Origin: Spirosoma lacussanchae
Lineage (GTDB): Bacteria > Bacteroidota > Bacteroidia > Cytophagales > Spirosomataceae
Direction: 5' to 3'
Length of the DNA: 64,000 nucleotides
NCBI RefSeq assembly: GCF_005870035.1
Contig: NZ_SWJG01000013.1
Span: forward strand, 33,323-97,322
Shown: positions 52,778 through 62,400 of the stretch, piece after piece
Position numbering within the stretch: position 1 is the stretch's first letter
How the letters are laid out: the number at the start of each line of letters is the position of its first letter
The notes under the pieces: model-generated
Database searches by the model: none
Told to the model about the DNA's origin: nothing
The model's input: the letters and a program-made list of their open reading frames with translations, nothing else
Program-made: the position numbers and the translations under genes

Positions 52778-53251
52778 TCAGGCCGTTTCTGATTTTGCTC
52801 TTTCCTTAACCGGACGGTCGTATTTCTTGGGGGCATACAGAAAGCCGAATGCTTCGGCGCCCTCTTTAGTATGTACCTTATGGTGAATATAGTGCGCCCG
52901 CATGATGCGCTGCATGTAACGCCCGTTGGTGTTGACGTTCAGCCTGGCTCGCCGGTGTACGATTACATCGTGGAATACAAAATAAAATACCCCGTAGAGC
53001 GTAACGCCCGCGCCAATCCAGGCGAGGAACCGATAGTCGGGCAGCTCCACGCCCGCTACGATCAGCGAGATGGCAGTACCGGCAAAAACAACCGCAAACA
53101 GGTCGTTTCGCTCAAAAAAACCTTTGTGATGATTGTGGTGATCGCGGTGCCAGCTCCATAAAAAACCGTGCATCACGTACTTATGGGTAAACCACGCTAC
53201 CCCCTCCATAAACAGGAATGTACCAATAACGAGCGCAACGTTTAGCAGCAT
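52778..53251 (-). CDS. crtZ: CrtZ-like beta-carotene hydroxylase
   Basis: A 157-residue membrane di-iron hydroxylase of the fatty-acid-hydroxylase superfamily. Four His clusters are present: HKYVMH, HRDHH, HDVIVHRR and HYIHHK, in the CrtZ order. Three or four spans are visible. It adds hydroxyl groups to carotenoid rings, for example to make zeaxanthin. No other carotenoid gene is in the window. The start is ATG 53251; an AT-rich divergent region separates it from the AlbA_2 gene. Confidence 0.88.
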   Translation of the reverse strand: MLLNVALVIGTFLFMEGVAWFTHKYVMHGFLWSWHRDHHNHHKGFFERNDLFAVVFAGTAISLIVAGVELPDYRFLAWIGAGVTLYGVFYFVFHDVIVHRRARLNVNTNGRYMQRIMRAHYIHHKVHTKEGAEAFGFLYAPKKYDRPVKERAKSETA

Positions 53252-53422
53252 TTTTATGTTATTTATACGATTGAGTTAATCATCTCTGCCAATTTGTAAC
53301 GGTGTGTACGACCAAAAAGTTGGCCGTAGATAACCCACTTTTCTGCAAAATAGAGATACAGGAATAATAGTTGCAAGGTTGTGGAAAAGTCGTATATTTA
53401 TCGCGATTCAGTGCTCAACCAG

Positions 53423-54091
53423 ATGACCCCATCTGTTATGGACCATCAGGCGCTCAAGAACCTGGTTAAACGGGGAGAGGGTTCCCATTTAGAGTTCAAG
53501 CTGAAAACAAACCATCCCGAAAAAATTATTCGGGGCGTGGTAGCCTTCGCCAACACCAACGGCGGAACCATGCTCATCGGCGTCGGCGACGACAAAACGA
53601 TTCCGGGACTGAAATACGCCGACGAAGACGAGTACCTGCTCGTTCGGGCTATTCACAAATACTGTTTTCCGCGCATTTCCTACACCATCGAACGGGTTCA
53701 GCTCTACGACGAGCGCGAAGTTCTCGTTATCCGGGTGCCGCCCAGCCTCAACAAGCCGCACTACATCATTCCCGACCCCCAGGAGCCCGACAACAAGAAG
53801 GCTTACGTACGCGTGGCCGACAAATCCGTGCAGGCCAGTCGCGAAGTGCGCGAGATCCTGAAAGGCGAGCAGGCCGCCCGCGATATCCGGTTCAACTACG
53901 GCGAGAAGGAACGTAAGCTGATGCAGCACCTTGGCGAGCACAACAGCATCACGGTCGATCTGTTTGCGTCCATTGCGGGTATATCGCGCAAAATAGCCTC
54001 CCGAACGCTCGTGCTGCTGGTGCTGGCCAACGTGCTCGAAATTCATCCCAACGAGGTAGTTGATCAGTATACGACCCGACCAGTATCGTAG
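53423..54091 (+). CDS. AlbA_2 (Schlafen-like) ATP-binding domain protein
   Basis: I choose ATG 53423 (222 residues; MTPSVMDHQALK). The frame opens at 53381, but the TATATTTATC stretch at 53394 looks like a promoter box, which excludes an earlier start. The AlbA_2 domain (about 10-150) is clear: GSHLEFKLKTNHPEKIIRGVVAFANTNGGTMLIGVGDD. The C-terminal part (from about 165) looks like a winged helix (ITVDLFASIAGISRKIASRTLVLLVLANVLEI). Such proteins are single genes of unknown function, possibly RNA- or DNA-linked. It ends 3 bp from bioA on the other strand. Confidence 0.85.
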   Translation: MTPSVMDHQALKNLVKRGEGSHLEFKLKTNHPEKIIRGVVAFANTNGGTMLIGVGDDKTIPGLKYADEDEYLLVRAIHKYCFPRISYTIERVQLYDEREVLVIRVPPSLNKPHYIIPDPQEPDNKKAYVRVADKSVQASREVREILKGEQAARDIRFNYGEKERKLMQHLGEHNSITVDLFASIAGISRKIASRTLVLLVLANVLEIHPNEVVDQYTTRPVS

Positions 54092-54094
54092 CGG

Positions 54095-55387
54095 TTATCG
54101 GTCAGTGCGGGTTTCAGCCAGGTGGGTCAGCAGCGCTTCGATCTGAGTATAGGTGTATTGCAGCTGCTCATTGGTGGTGCAGTAGGGCGGCATCAGGTAA
54201 AGCACATTCCCCAGCGGCCGCATTAGCACACCCCGGTCCAGCAGAAACGCATACGCCCGATCCCGAATGCCGTTGAAATAAGACGTGCCGCCCTCGCTTA
54301 GCAGATCGAAGGCCAGCAGCGTGCCCCGCTGCCGAACGTTACCCACGCCCGAATGGGCTGTCAATCGACTGACGAAACCGGCGTGCTGCTGACAGATACG
54401 GTCAATATTGTCCCGCGTATCGTCAGAGAGCGTCAGGTCCATGCTGGCTAGTGCCGCTGAGCAGGCCAGTGGGTTGGCGGTATAGGAGTGTCCGTGAAAA
54501 AGCGTCTTTATTTTTTCGGTCGATAGAAACGCTTCGTATATCGGTTGCGTGCAGGTAGTGACGCCCATGGCCATCGTGCCGCCGGTTATCCCCTTCGACA
54601 GACACATCAGGTCCGGCTTTTCGGTCAGATAGTCCGAAGCAAACAGTCGGCCCGTACGGCCAAACCCCGTCATTACTTCGTCGGCAATCAGGAGCGAGCC
54701 CTGTTGCCGGGCCATCCGAAACAGTTCGTCGAGTACGGCGGGTTCGTACATGACCATGCCACCAGCGCCCTGCACCAGCGGTTCAGCAATGAAAGCGGCC
54801 ACATCGGTCGTAAACAGCGCTTGGGCCTGTTGTAATACGGCTTCCTCCTGACCCGGTACCGGTACCGGCAGGTACTCCACATCGAACAGGAAGGGAGTAA
54901 ACGGGGCCGTAAATGCACTGCGCCCGCTTACGGCCATCGCACCGAACGTATCGCCGTGGTAGGCGCCTTCCAGTGCAATGACTTTCTGGCGGGGTTGGCC
55001 CAGGTTATACCAGTACTGGAAAGCCATCTTGAGCGCCACCTCAACCGCCGTAGAGCCGTTGTCGGAGTAAAAAACTTTGGCCTGGCCAGCTGGTAGTATA
55101 GCCAGTAGCCGCTCTGCCAGTTCAACAGCCGGCTGGTGGGTGAAGTCGGCAAAGATGACGTGTTCGAGGGTACTCAGCTGCTCCGACACACGTTGCGCAA
55201 TGTATGGGTTGGCGTGGCCGTGCAGGTTAACCCACCACGACGCAATCATGTCCAGGTATTCGCGGCCATCGGCGCCATAGAGAACAGAGCCGGCTCCCCG
55301 AACAATGGGAGTGGGTAGCGGAGCCGTCTGCATTTGGGTGAACGGATGCCAGACGACAGCCTGATCACGGGTAGCTAAATTGAGCAT
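54095..55387 (-). CDS. bioA: Adenosylmethionine-8-amino-7-oxononanoate aminotransferase
   Basis: I use ATG 55387 (430 residues), not GTG 55414 that would overlap the upstream gene. The PLP enzyme transfers an amino group from SAM to 7-keto-8-aminopelargonate in biotin synthesis. Marks: VWHPFTQMQ, SWWVNLHGHANP, IFADFTHQPAVELAERL, GSTAVEVALKMAFQYW, LIADEVMTGFGRTG and the PLP lysine in CLSKGITGG. Other biotin genes are not in the window. In line with the KdsC-like gene. Confidence 0.95.
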   Translation of the reverse strand: MLNLATRDQAVVWHPFTQMQTAPLPTPIVRGAGSVLYGADGREYLDMIASWWVNLHGHANPYIAQRVSEQLSTLEHVIFADFTHQPAVELAERLLAILPAGQAKVFYSDNGSTAVEVALKMAFQYWYNLGQPRQKVIALEGAYHGDTFGAMAVSGRSAFTAPFTPFLFDVEYLPVPVPGQEEAVLQQAQALFTTDVAAFIAEPLVQGAGGMVMYEPAVLDELFRMARQQGSLLIADEVMTGFGRTGRLFASDYLTEKPDLMCLSKGITGGTMAMGVTTCTQPIYEAFLSTEKIKTLFHGHSYTANPLACSAALASMDLTLSDDTRDNIDRICQQHAGFVSRLTAHSGVGNVRQRGTLLAFDLLSEGGTSYFNGIRDRAYAFLLDRGVLMRPLGNVLYLMPPYCTTNEQLQYTYTQIEALLTHLAETRTDR

Positions 55388-55401
55388 AGGTTGTTGACTA
55401 G

Positions 55402-55923
55402 TTAGGAATGCCACTTCGCCTGTGCTTTCAACACGCGTTCGATCACATCGCGAACGGCCCCCTGACCACCCGCTTTCTGCGACACATAAGAACAGAGGGC
55501 TTTGACTTCGTCAACGGCATCGGCGGGGCAGGCCCCCAGTACGTCAGGCCGGCTAAGTATCGGGCAGTCGGGCAGGTCGTCGCCCATGTACAGGATTTCC
55601 GATTCGTTCAGGCTATCGCGGGAAACGTAGGTCAGGAAGGTGTTGAGCTTCTGATCTGAGGGGTTGCCCATGAACAGATCGGTTACTCCCAGGATCTCGA
55701 ACCAGTTCCGAACGCCATCGGCCGTGGCGGCCGAAACGATACCGACCCGGAAACCCGCCCGAAGCGCGTGCTCAATGGCGTAGCTGTCTTTGATGTCGAA
55801 GGTTCTGAATTGTTCGCCGGAAGCCAGCAGATGCACATCGCCGGTGGTCAGAACCCCGTCAATGTCAAAAATAAAGGTTCGGATGGTAGCGAAACGGTTG
55901 AGTAAGTCAGGCGTAAGTAGCAT
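55402..55923 (-). CDS. KdsC-like HAD phosphatase
   Basis: From ATG 55923 the protein has 173 residues, the size of 3-deoxy-manno-octulosonate-8-phosphatase (KdsC). The HAD motifs are TFIFDIDGVLTTGD (Asp nucleophile), VGIVSAATADGVRNWFEILG and ILYMGDDLPDCPIL. KdsC makes Kdo for lipopolysaccharide. It could equally be a related phosphatase. TACCTTTG lies only four bases before the ATG (see the promoter entry), so a leaderless message is likely. Confidence 0.88.
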   Translation of the reverse strand: MLLTPDLLNRFATIRTFIFDIDGVLTTGDVHLLASGEQFRTFDIKDSYAIEHALRAGFRVGIVSAATADGVRNWFEILGVTDLFMGNPSDQKLNTFLTYVSRDSLNESEILYMGDDLPDCPILSRPDVLGACPADAVDEVKALCSYVSQKAGGQGAVRDVIERVLKAQAKWHS

Positions 55924-55927
55924 CCGG

Positions 55928-55935
55928 CAAAGGTA
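55928..55935 (-). promoter_or_regulatory. -7 promoter element of the KdsC-like gene
   Basis: On the minus strand TACCTTTG lies four bases before the ATG at 55923. The predicted start of transcription falls at or next to the start codon. Confidence 0.55.
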
Positions 55936-55961
55936 ATGAATCAATCCGCGTGCTGGTTTCG

Positions 55962-55969
55962 TACCTTTG
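55962..55969 (+). promoter_or_regulatory. -7 promoter element of the rRNA methyltransferase gene
   Basis: TACCTTTG lies four bases before the ATG at 55974, mirroring the element on the other strand. Only 26 bases separate the two boxes. Confidence 0.55.
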
Positions 55970-55973
55970 AGTA

Positions 55974-57374
55974 ATGAATACTCTTCCAAAAACAGGGCTC
56001 CCGAAGGACCAGCTTCCGCTGGCGTTTCAGCATCAGATGCAGACGCTGCTGGGTGATGAATTTCCGGCTTTCGAAGCTGCGTTAGGGATGCCCGCTCCCG
56101 TGAGCATCCGGCTAAATCCGCGCAAACCGGCCGTCGACACGACGGAACTGGAGCGGGTGCCGTGGTGTGCGGATGGGTTTTACCTGCCCCAGCGCCCTAA
56201 TTTTACCCTCGATCCGCTGTTTCAGGCGGGCGCTTATTACGTACAGGAGGCCTCGTCTATGCTTTTAGCCGAGGCCCTGCGGCAGTCGGTCCGGTCCGAT
56301 AGGGCCCTTCGGGTGCTGGACCTGTGTGCGGCCCCGGGCGGAAAAAGTACACTGCTTGCGTCGGCCCTTCATCCCGATAGTCTGCTGATCTGCAATGAAG
56401 TGATCCGGAGTCGGGTGTCGGTGCTGCGCGAGAATATCGAAAAATGGGGTTACCCGAACGTGGTGGTCAGCAATCACGATCCCGAAGACCTTGGTAAACT
56501 ATCGGGATTTTTTGATGTGGTTCTGGTCGATGCACCCTGTTCGGGGGAAGGGTTGTTCCGGAAAGATCCTGATGCGGTTGGCGAGTGGTCGGTCGATAGC
56601 GTACAGCTCTGTTCGGCCCGGCAGAAACGGATTCTGGCCGCTGCTGCACCCCTGCTCGATCAGGGCGGTATCCTGATTTACTCGACCTGCACCTACAACG
56701 ACGCCGAAAATGTGGATAACATGCAGTATCTGGTGGATAACGGTTTCGACAGCCGGCCGCTGGTACTGCCTGCCGAGTGGAATATCGTTGAAAAACACGT
56801 GGGCGATGCGGTTGGGTACCAGTGTTATCCACATCGGGTCCGGGGCGAGGGGTTTTTTATCAGCGTTTTCCGGAAAACAGCGTTCTCCCCCACGGTCAGG
56901 CTCGACGCCCGAACGTTCCGGAGCATCCGGGCGTTGCGTCCGCGCGAAACGGCTTCGGCTTCGCAATGGCTCCAGCACCCGGCCGACTTTTCGTTCTGGG
57001 AAAAACCCAACGGCGACGTGATGATACTGCCCAAAGCGCTGGAAAAGCAGTTTCTATTTCTGGACGTGGCTGTCCACAACAAAGGCTTTGGCCTGGAGAT
57101 CGGGCAGTTCAAAGGAACCGACTTTATTCCGTCGCATGCGCTGGCGTTGAGTACAGTAGTTCATGCCGACCGGCCGGCTATCGAACTCAGTAAAGAAGAG
57201 GCACTTCGGTACTTTAAGAAAGAAAACCTGGTATTCGATCGGCTCGTCAAAGGCTGGTTGCTAGCCCGGTATAAAGGCCTGAATCTGGGCTGGATGAAGG
57301 GCGTAGGCAACCGCGTCAACAACTACCTGCCAAAAGACTGGCGTATCCGAATGGAAATCAAAGAGTACGCATGA
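55974..57374 (+). CDS. RsmF-like 16S rRNA m5C methyltransferase (NOL1/NOP2/Sun family)
   Basis: A 466-residue SAM-dependent enzyme. The SAM site is VLDLCAAPGGKSTLLASAL, the first catalytic Cys is in VDAPCSGEGLFRKD, and the second in YSTCTYNDAENVDN. The C-terminal part (about 290-466) with GFGLEIGQFKGTDFIPSHALAL matches the RsmF (YebU) C-terminal PUA-type domain rather than RsmB. It methylates cytosine in 16S rRNA. It ends in ATGA shared with the hydrolase gene. Confidence 0.92.
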   Translation: MNTLPKTGLPKDQLPLAFQHQMQTLLGDEFPAFEAALGMPAPVSIRLNPRKPAVDTTELERVPWCADGFYLPQRPNFTLDPLFQAGAYYVQEASSMLLAEALRQSVRSDRALRVLDLCAAPGGKSTLLASALHPDSLLICNEVIRSRVSVLRENIEKWGYPNVVVSNHDPEDLGKLSGFFDVVLVDAPCSGEGLFRKDPDAVGEWSVDSVQLCSARQKRILAAAAPLLDQGGILIYSTCTYNDAENVDNMQYLVDNGFDSRPLVLPAEWNIVEKHVGDAVGYQCYPHRVRGEGFFISVFRKTAFSPTVRLDARTFRSIRALRPRETASASQWLQHPADFSFWEKPNGDVMILPKALEKQFLFLDVAVHNKGFGLEIGQFKGTDFIPSHALALSTVVHADRPAIELSKEEALRYFKKENLVFDRLVKGWLLARYKGLNLGWMKGVGNRVNNYLPKDWRIRMEIKEYA

Positions 57375-58408
57375 AACGACTATTCACCATCACGGGTTTG
57401 CTGCTGGCTGTATTGGTCGGCGGCTATGTACTCGGGCCATCGTCGCATTACGATCCCATCAAAGACGAGCCCATTATCCTCGATTCTGATTTGGTTAACC
57501 TTGAACAACAGATTGCCGAGTCAGAAGGCAAAGCGGGGCTGAAGCCCGACAACGAAGCCCGGATCATCTGGGCCGATAGCTCGCGCAAGGTAAAGACGCC
57601 CTACAGTCTGGTCTATATTCACGGGTTCTCGGCGAGCTGGGCCGAGGGCGATCCCGTTCATAAGCAGCTGGCCCGGCGGTTCGGCTGCAACCTGTATCTG
57701 GCCCGCACCGACGGCCACGGCGTTAAGTCGCCCGATGCGCTCAAAGAGATGACGCCTGCCAGTTACGCAGCGTCGGCCGAGCGGGCGCTGGCCATCGGGA
57801 AAGCACTGGGCGAAAAAGTTGTGGTTATCGGCACTTCGGCGGGGGGCATGCTGGCGCTGTACCTGGCCGCGCGCCATCCTGAACTGGAAGGGCTGGTGCT
57901 GTATTCGCCCTGTATTGCGGTGGCCAATCCGGCGCTGAAGCTGGCTACGCGGCCCTGGGGCAAACAGATTCTAGACCGGGCTTTTGGGGGCGAACATGCC
58001 GTCATGACCCACTACAAACCCGACCGGGCCCAATACTGGTTTACGCAGTATCACACCAACGGACTCATTACGCTGCAAACCATGCTCGATCAGTATATGA
58101 CCCCCGAGCAGTTTCGGCAGGTGAAGCAGCCGGTGTTCATGGGCTATTATTACAAGGATGAAGACAATCAGGATAAGGTGGTGTCGGTAGCGGCCATGCT
58201 GGCAATGTATGACGAACTGGGCACACCGGCCGATAAAAAACAGAAGCTGGCTTTTCCCGAAGCGGGGGAGCACGTTATTGCATCGCACTTCACGTCGGGC
58301 GATCTGGACGGGGTGTACAAGACAACCGAAGCGTTTATGCGGAACGTGCTGAAGATGCCCGTTGCGGGCGCTTCGGGCACAACGGTAGCCCTTAACCTGA
58401 AAAAATAG
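57371..58408 (+). CDS. Exported alpha/beta hydrolase
   Basis: A 345-residue protein with an N-terminal signal or membrane segment (MKRLFTITGLLLAVLVGGYVLG). The alpha/beta hydrolase fold shows a nucleophile elbow GTSAGG (Ser), YIHGFSASWAEG and an acid/His region around EAGEHVIASHF near the C-terminus. The nearest match is with carboxylesterase- or monoacylglycerol-lipase-like enzymes; the substrate is unknown. Four-base overlap with the methyltransferase gene shows they share one operon. Confidence 0.8.
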   Translation: MKRLFTITGLLLAVLVGGYVLGPSSHYDPIKDEPIILDSDLVNLEQQIAESEGKAGLKPDNEARIIWADSSRKVKTPYSLVYIHGFSASWAEGDPVHKQLARRFGCNLYLARTDGHGVKSPDALKEMTPASYAASAERALAIGKALGEKVVVIGTSAGGMLALYLAARHPELEGLVLYSPCIAVANPALKLATRPWGKQILDRAFGGEHAVMTHYKPDRAQYWFTQYHTNGLITLQTMLDQYMTPEQFRQVKQPVFMGYYYKDEDNQDKVVSVAAMLAMYDELGTPADKKQKLAFPEAGEHVIASHFTSGDLDGVYKTTEAFMRNVLKMPVAGASGTTVALNLKK

Positions 58409-58410
58409 TC

Positions 58411-58418
58411 TACTTTTG
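58411..58418 (+). promoter_or_regulatory. -7 promoter element of fabI
   Basis: TACTTTTG, two bases after the end of the hydrolase gene, fits TAnnTTTG. It would give a leader of about 90 bases before fabI. No clear -33 element. Confidence 0.45.
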
Positions 58419-58515
58419 TTGTTCCGACTGGAATAAAAGCAATACAGTCGTGTGGTGTTTGACCGCAACCTGTGATTTGACCATCGAGCCGCGAACCCGG
58501 CAAAACAGAGAAAAA

Positions 58516-59334
58516 ATGGCTTACGGATTACTGAATGGAAAGCGAGGCATCATTTCGGGTGCCCTGAATGAACAATCAATTGCCTGGAAAATTGCCCTCA
58601 AGGCCAAAGAAGAAGGGGCTACGTTTACATTGACCAACGCGCCCATCGCCATGCGTATGGGAGCTATCCGCGACCTGGCTGAGCAAACGAATGCCGAAAT
58701 TATTCCGGCCGATGCTACCTCATCCGACGATCTTGACAATCTGTTTACCAAATCGCAGGAAGTGCTGGGCGGAAAAGTTGATTTCGTGCTGCACAGTATC
58801 GGCATGAGCCCCAACATCCGCAAAGGTCGCGCCTATACCGATCTGAACTACGACTGGCTGAAACAGACGCTCGATATTTCGGCGGTGTCGTTTCATAAAA
58901 TGCTCCAGTCTGCCTATAAACTCGACGCCATCAGTGAGTGGGGTTCGGTAGTGGCGCTGACCTATATGGCGGCCCAGCGTACCTTCCCGTTCTATACCGA
59001 TATGGCCGATGCCAAAGCCCTGCTCGAATCTATTGCCCGGAGCTTCGGCTACCGCTACGGCCAGCACCGCAAAGTGCGGATCAACACGGTGTCGCAGTCG
59101 CCTACGCCAACCACGGCGGGCAGCGGTATCGGTGGTTTTGACCGGTTCTTTGAATTTGCTGAAAAAACGGCTCCGCTGGGCAACGCCACCGCCGATCAGT
59201 GCGCCGACTATTGCATTACGCTTTTCTCGGACATGACCCGCATGGTTACCATGCAGAACCTCTTCCACGACGGCGGCTTCAGCATGACCGGTATTTCGGA
59301 AGAAGTAATGGATATGATCAACAAGCAGCAATAG
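58516..59334 (+). CDS. fabI: Enoyl-[acyl-carrier-protein] reductase (NADH)
   Basis: I start at ATG 58516 (272 residues; MAYGLLNGKRGIISGALNEQSIAWKIA). The cofactor motif GIISGALNEQSIAW and the catalytic Tyr and Lys in FYTDMADAKALLES (Tyr-x6-Lys) are as in FabI; the upstream TYMAAQRTFP carries the other Tyr. It carries out the last step of each fatty-acid elongation cycle and is the target of triclosan and isoniazid-like inhibitors. The upstream open frame from 58450 is not protein-like. Confidence 0.95.
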   Translation: MAYGLLNGKRGIISGALNEQSIAWKIALKAKEEGATFTLTNAPIAMRMGAIRDLAEQTNAEIIPADATSSDDLDNLFTKSQEVLGGKVDFVLHSIGMSPNIRKGRAYTDLNYDWLKQTLDISAVSFHKMLQSAYKLDAISEWGSVVALTYMAAQRTFPFYTDMADAKALLESIARSFGYRYGQHRKVRINTVSQSPTPTTAGSGIGGFDRFFEFAEKTAPLGNATADQCADYCITLFSDMTRMVTMQNLFHDGGFSMTGISEEVMDMINKQQ

Positions 59335-59347
59335 TACTACAGTATAA

Positions 59348-59409
59348 AAAAGCGGGCTGTGTGTCAGAGACGGTATCTACGATTCCGTGCTGATGCACAG
59401 CCCGCTTTT
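59348..59409. terminator. Bidirectional terminator between fabI and sbcC
   Basis: Perfect 14-base arms (59348-59361 and 59396-59409) with A-rich and T-rich ends lie between convergent genes. Confidence 0.85.
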
Positions 59410-59411
59410 GT

Positions 59412-62400
59412 TTAACCCCAGCTGGTCTCAATCCGGCTACCGGTCTCGGTGGCTATCGTGCGGATGTAAGTGTCGACTTCATGCTGCAGGTCGTCAACGT
59501 GCGAAATAATACCGACCACCCGGTTTTCCGTACGCAAGGCTTTCAGCGTTTTGAACACCGTTTGTAGGGCGTCCTTGTCGAGCGTACCGAAGCCCTCGTC
59601 CAGAAAAAACAGATTCTGCCGCGCTTTGGTGAGGTGCTGGATGTTATCTGACAGCGCCAGTGCCATGGACAGGGCGGCCTGAAAGGTCTGGCCGCCCGAC
59701 AGGGTTTTCACGCTTCGCAGTTCGCCCCCGTTCATGTAGTCGCGAATCTGGAAGTTATTTTTCTCGTCCAGTTCCAGCTTGAGCTGATTGTTAGTCAGCT
59801 TGAAGAATCGCTCATTAGCCGATTCGCAGAGGCTTTTCAGATAAACGGACGATACGTAGTTGACGAACCCCTGCGCCCGGAACATCTCGTCCATCTTTTT
59901 CAGATCCTGGCGCCGGAGTTCCAGCTCGTCGTGCCGCTTCTGGTGGCTCAGTTTCTGTTGCCATTGGGTTTCGAGCGCGACCAGTACGCTCGTAGCGCGG
60001 CCGTGCTCTTTGTTCAGCTCGTCTTTTTCGGCCTGTAAAATCGCCAGTTGCTGCTGAACGGATGCCAACTCGTCCGGGTCGAAGGGATGCTGGGTTAGTT
60101 CAGCCTCCAGGAGGTCGACCTGGCGCTGAAGCCCGCTCCGCTTCTCATTGTATTCGTTGAGCTGCTGCTTCTCCCGCCCAACGTTCAGCTCCGACCGCAC
60201 AATACGGATTACCTGATCGCGCGTCAGGCGCTGCGCTTCCAGATTCCGGGCAATGGTCGTGTCGAGCGCGTCCAGTTCGGTAGTTACCTCGCTTAACTGG
60301 TTGTGAAGCTGCTGAATCTGTTCTTCAACGGTTGCCAGCTCTTTCTCGGCCTCGCTTTTCTGTTTCGAGGTAGCATCGAAGTTGAGCCGGGCCTGGTTGT
60401 ACACCTCACTCAGCGACGCCCGCAATGCGTCAATCTGATCGAGCCGCCAGTTGGTGACCTCATCGAGTCGGAAATGCGCCAGTGATTCGGCAGCCGTTTT
60501 CAGCTGGCCACTCAGCCCCGCAATAGCCTGACCGGTCTCGATGACCTTTTTTGACAGATCGTTGTGTGCTTTTTCGGCGTCGGTAATCAGTTGGTCGAGG
60601 TTTCGGATAGCCTGCTGGGCGTCCTGAATCTGCTGTTGCGCATCGCTTTCCCGGCGTATGGCCTCGGTTACCTCCCCTTCCCGCTCTTTCGAGAATTCGG
60701 GCCAGACAAAACGGTCTTCATGTTCAGTCAGCTGTTTGACGATATGCGTGCGTTCCTGAATAAGTCGTTTACCGTTTTCCAGCTCGGCCCGCAGTTTCGT
60801 AACCAGTTCTTTAATCGTTAACTGAAGCGTTGAGGTGTCTTCAATACGCTGTATAACTTTCTCCAGAGCGGCTTCGCTGCGTTGCACATCGGCCGGATTG
60901 GCGTCGCCCCGGTGGCGGTCAGGGTGGTGAGCCGATCCACACAGGGGACAGGGCTGCCCTTCGCTGAGTGCATCGGCGTATTTTCGCAGTTCGTCCTGAA
61001 TCAGTAGCTGCCGGTGTTTCTGCTCGCGCTCCTGCCGAATTGTTTTAAGGTTGGTCAGGGCGTTGTCGATATAATCGGGCAGGACCTTAAGCGTCAGGTC
61101 GGTCCATTCGGCCGGAAAACCGGCCAGTACCTGGTTCTTTTCCTGCTTGAGATCATTTATGGCCTGGTCATATCGTTCAACTGCTGCCTGAAGATCGTTG
61201 GCTTGCTTTTTCAAGGGCGTATAGACCGCAAACCAGTGCTTGACCTGGTACAGACGCTCCAGGTCAGACGCCCGTCCGAGCCCCTGATCCAGCACCCGCT
61301 GCTGTTGAGCGCGGGCAGCCTTGTGACCTTCGAGCTGAGCAGCCTGCCGGTCGAGCTGCCCCGATAAGGTCGTCTGATAATGCGTCTGCTCGCCAATGGT
61401 CTGTTGCAGGGTTCTGATCTGCTGCACCGTATCCAGCTCGTCAATTTTCTGCTGTAGCTCATCCCGGCTTTCATAAGCCTGCCGGGCCGCTTCGTAGAGC
61501 TGCTCCAGCCCCGCAAGCCGCTTCGTAACAGACTGTAGTTGCTGCTGGGCGGTCCGTTCGCTCTCGGCCAGCCGACTTTTTCGGGCGCTTGCTTTTTCAA
61601 GACCCGCCAGATCGGCCTGAAACAGCAGCAGGCAGCTTTCGTACAAAGCCAGTGTCTGCCCGCGCTCCCGGTAGCTCGCTTCCTGCCCCAGTAGCAGGCT
61701 CAGTTCCTGCTGGAGTGATGACAGGGTTTTGCGCTGCTTCTGCCGATCGAGCAGGCGCTGCTCGGTGGGGAGTAGTTCGTTGATGTCGGTATCTTTCCGG
61801 GTCAGGGTTTCCGTAATGGCCACAATGACCGACCGGGCCCCATCGATAGCTTCGGGCGTAACCGCTTCCAGGGGAGACAGTAACCCCCGCAGTTCGGACA
61901 GTTGCTCATCGTTTGCTTTGCTCAATTTGGTAACCCGACCAGCCAGGTCGTACTGATCCAGCTTGAACAGCTGATTCATCATTTTGGTCCGTTCGGCAGC
62001 GCCCAGTTCCAGAAACTCGCGAAACTGGTTCTGCGGAATAATGATGATCCGCTTGAAGTTGTCGTAGTCGATCCCCAGAATATTCCGCGTCAGTACGGCA
62101 ACATCATCTTTTTCTGTACCGATGGGCGTCCATTCGTCGTCTTTTCGGATGAACATCCGCCGTTCACCCGCCCCGATTTCGTGATGTTTCTTCGGATGCC
62201 GCCGGGCTTCGTACGTGAACTTGTATACCGCCTGATCCGGGCCCGCCTGGAACTCGAAGTCGATCATGAGCTGCTTCGACTTCAGGTTCATCATATTGTA
62301 CTGGCGATTATCACGGCCGTTCAGTCGTTCGGTCTCGCCGTAGAGGGCAAAACTGATGGCTTCGAGCAGCGACGTCTTGCCGCTTCCCACTTTACCGAAA

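Noticed and set aside
53381..54091. Defence-island gene (Schlafen/AlbA_2)
   Set aside because: Neighbours are crtZ-like and bioA genes with no other defence genes; a single AlbA_2 gene is not enough.
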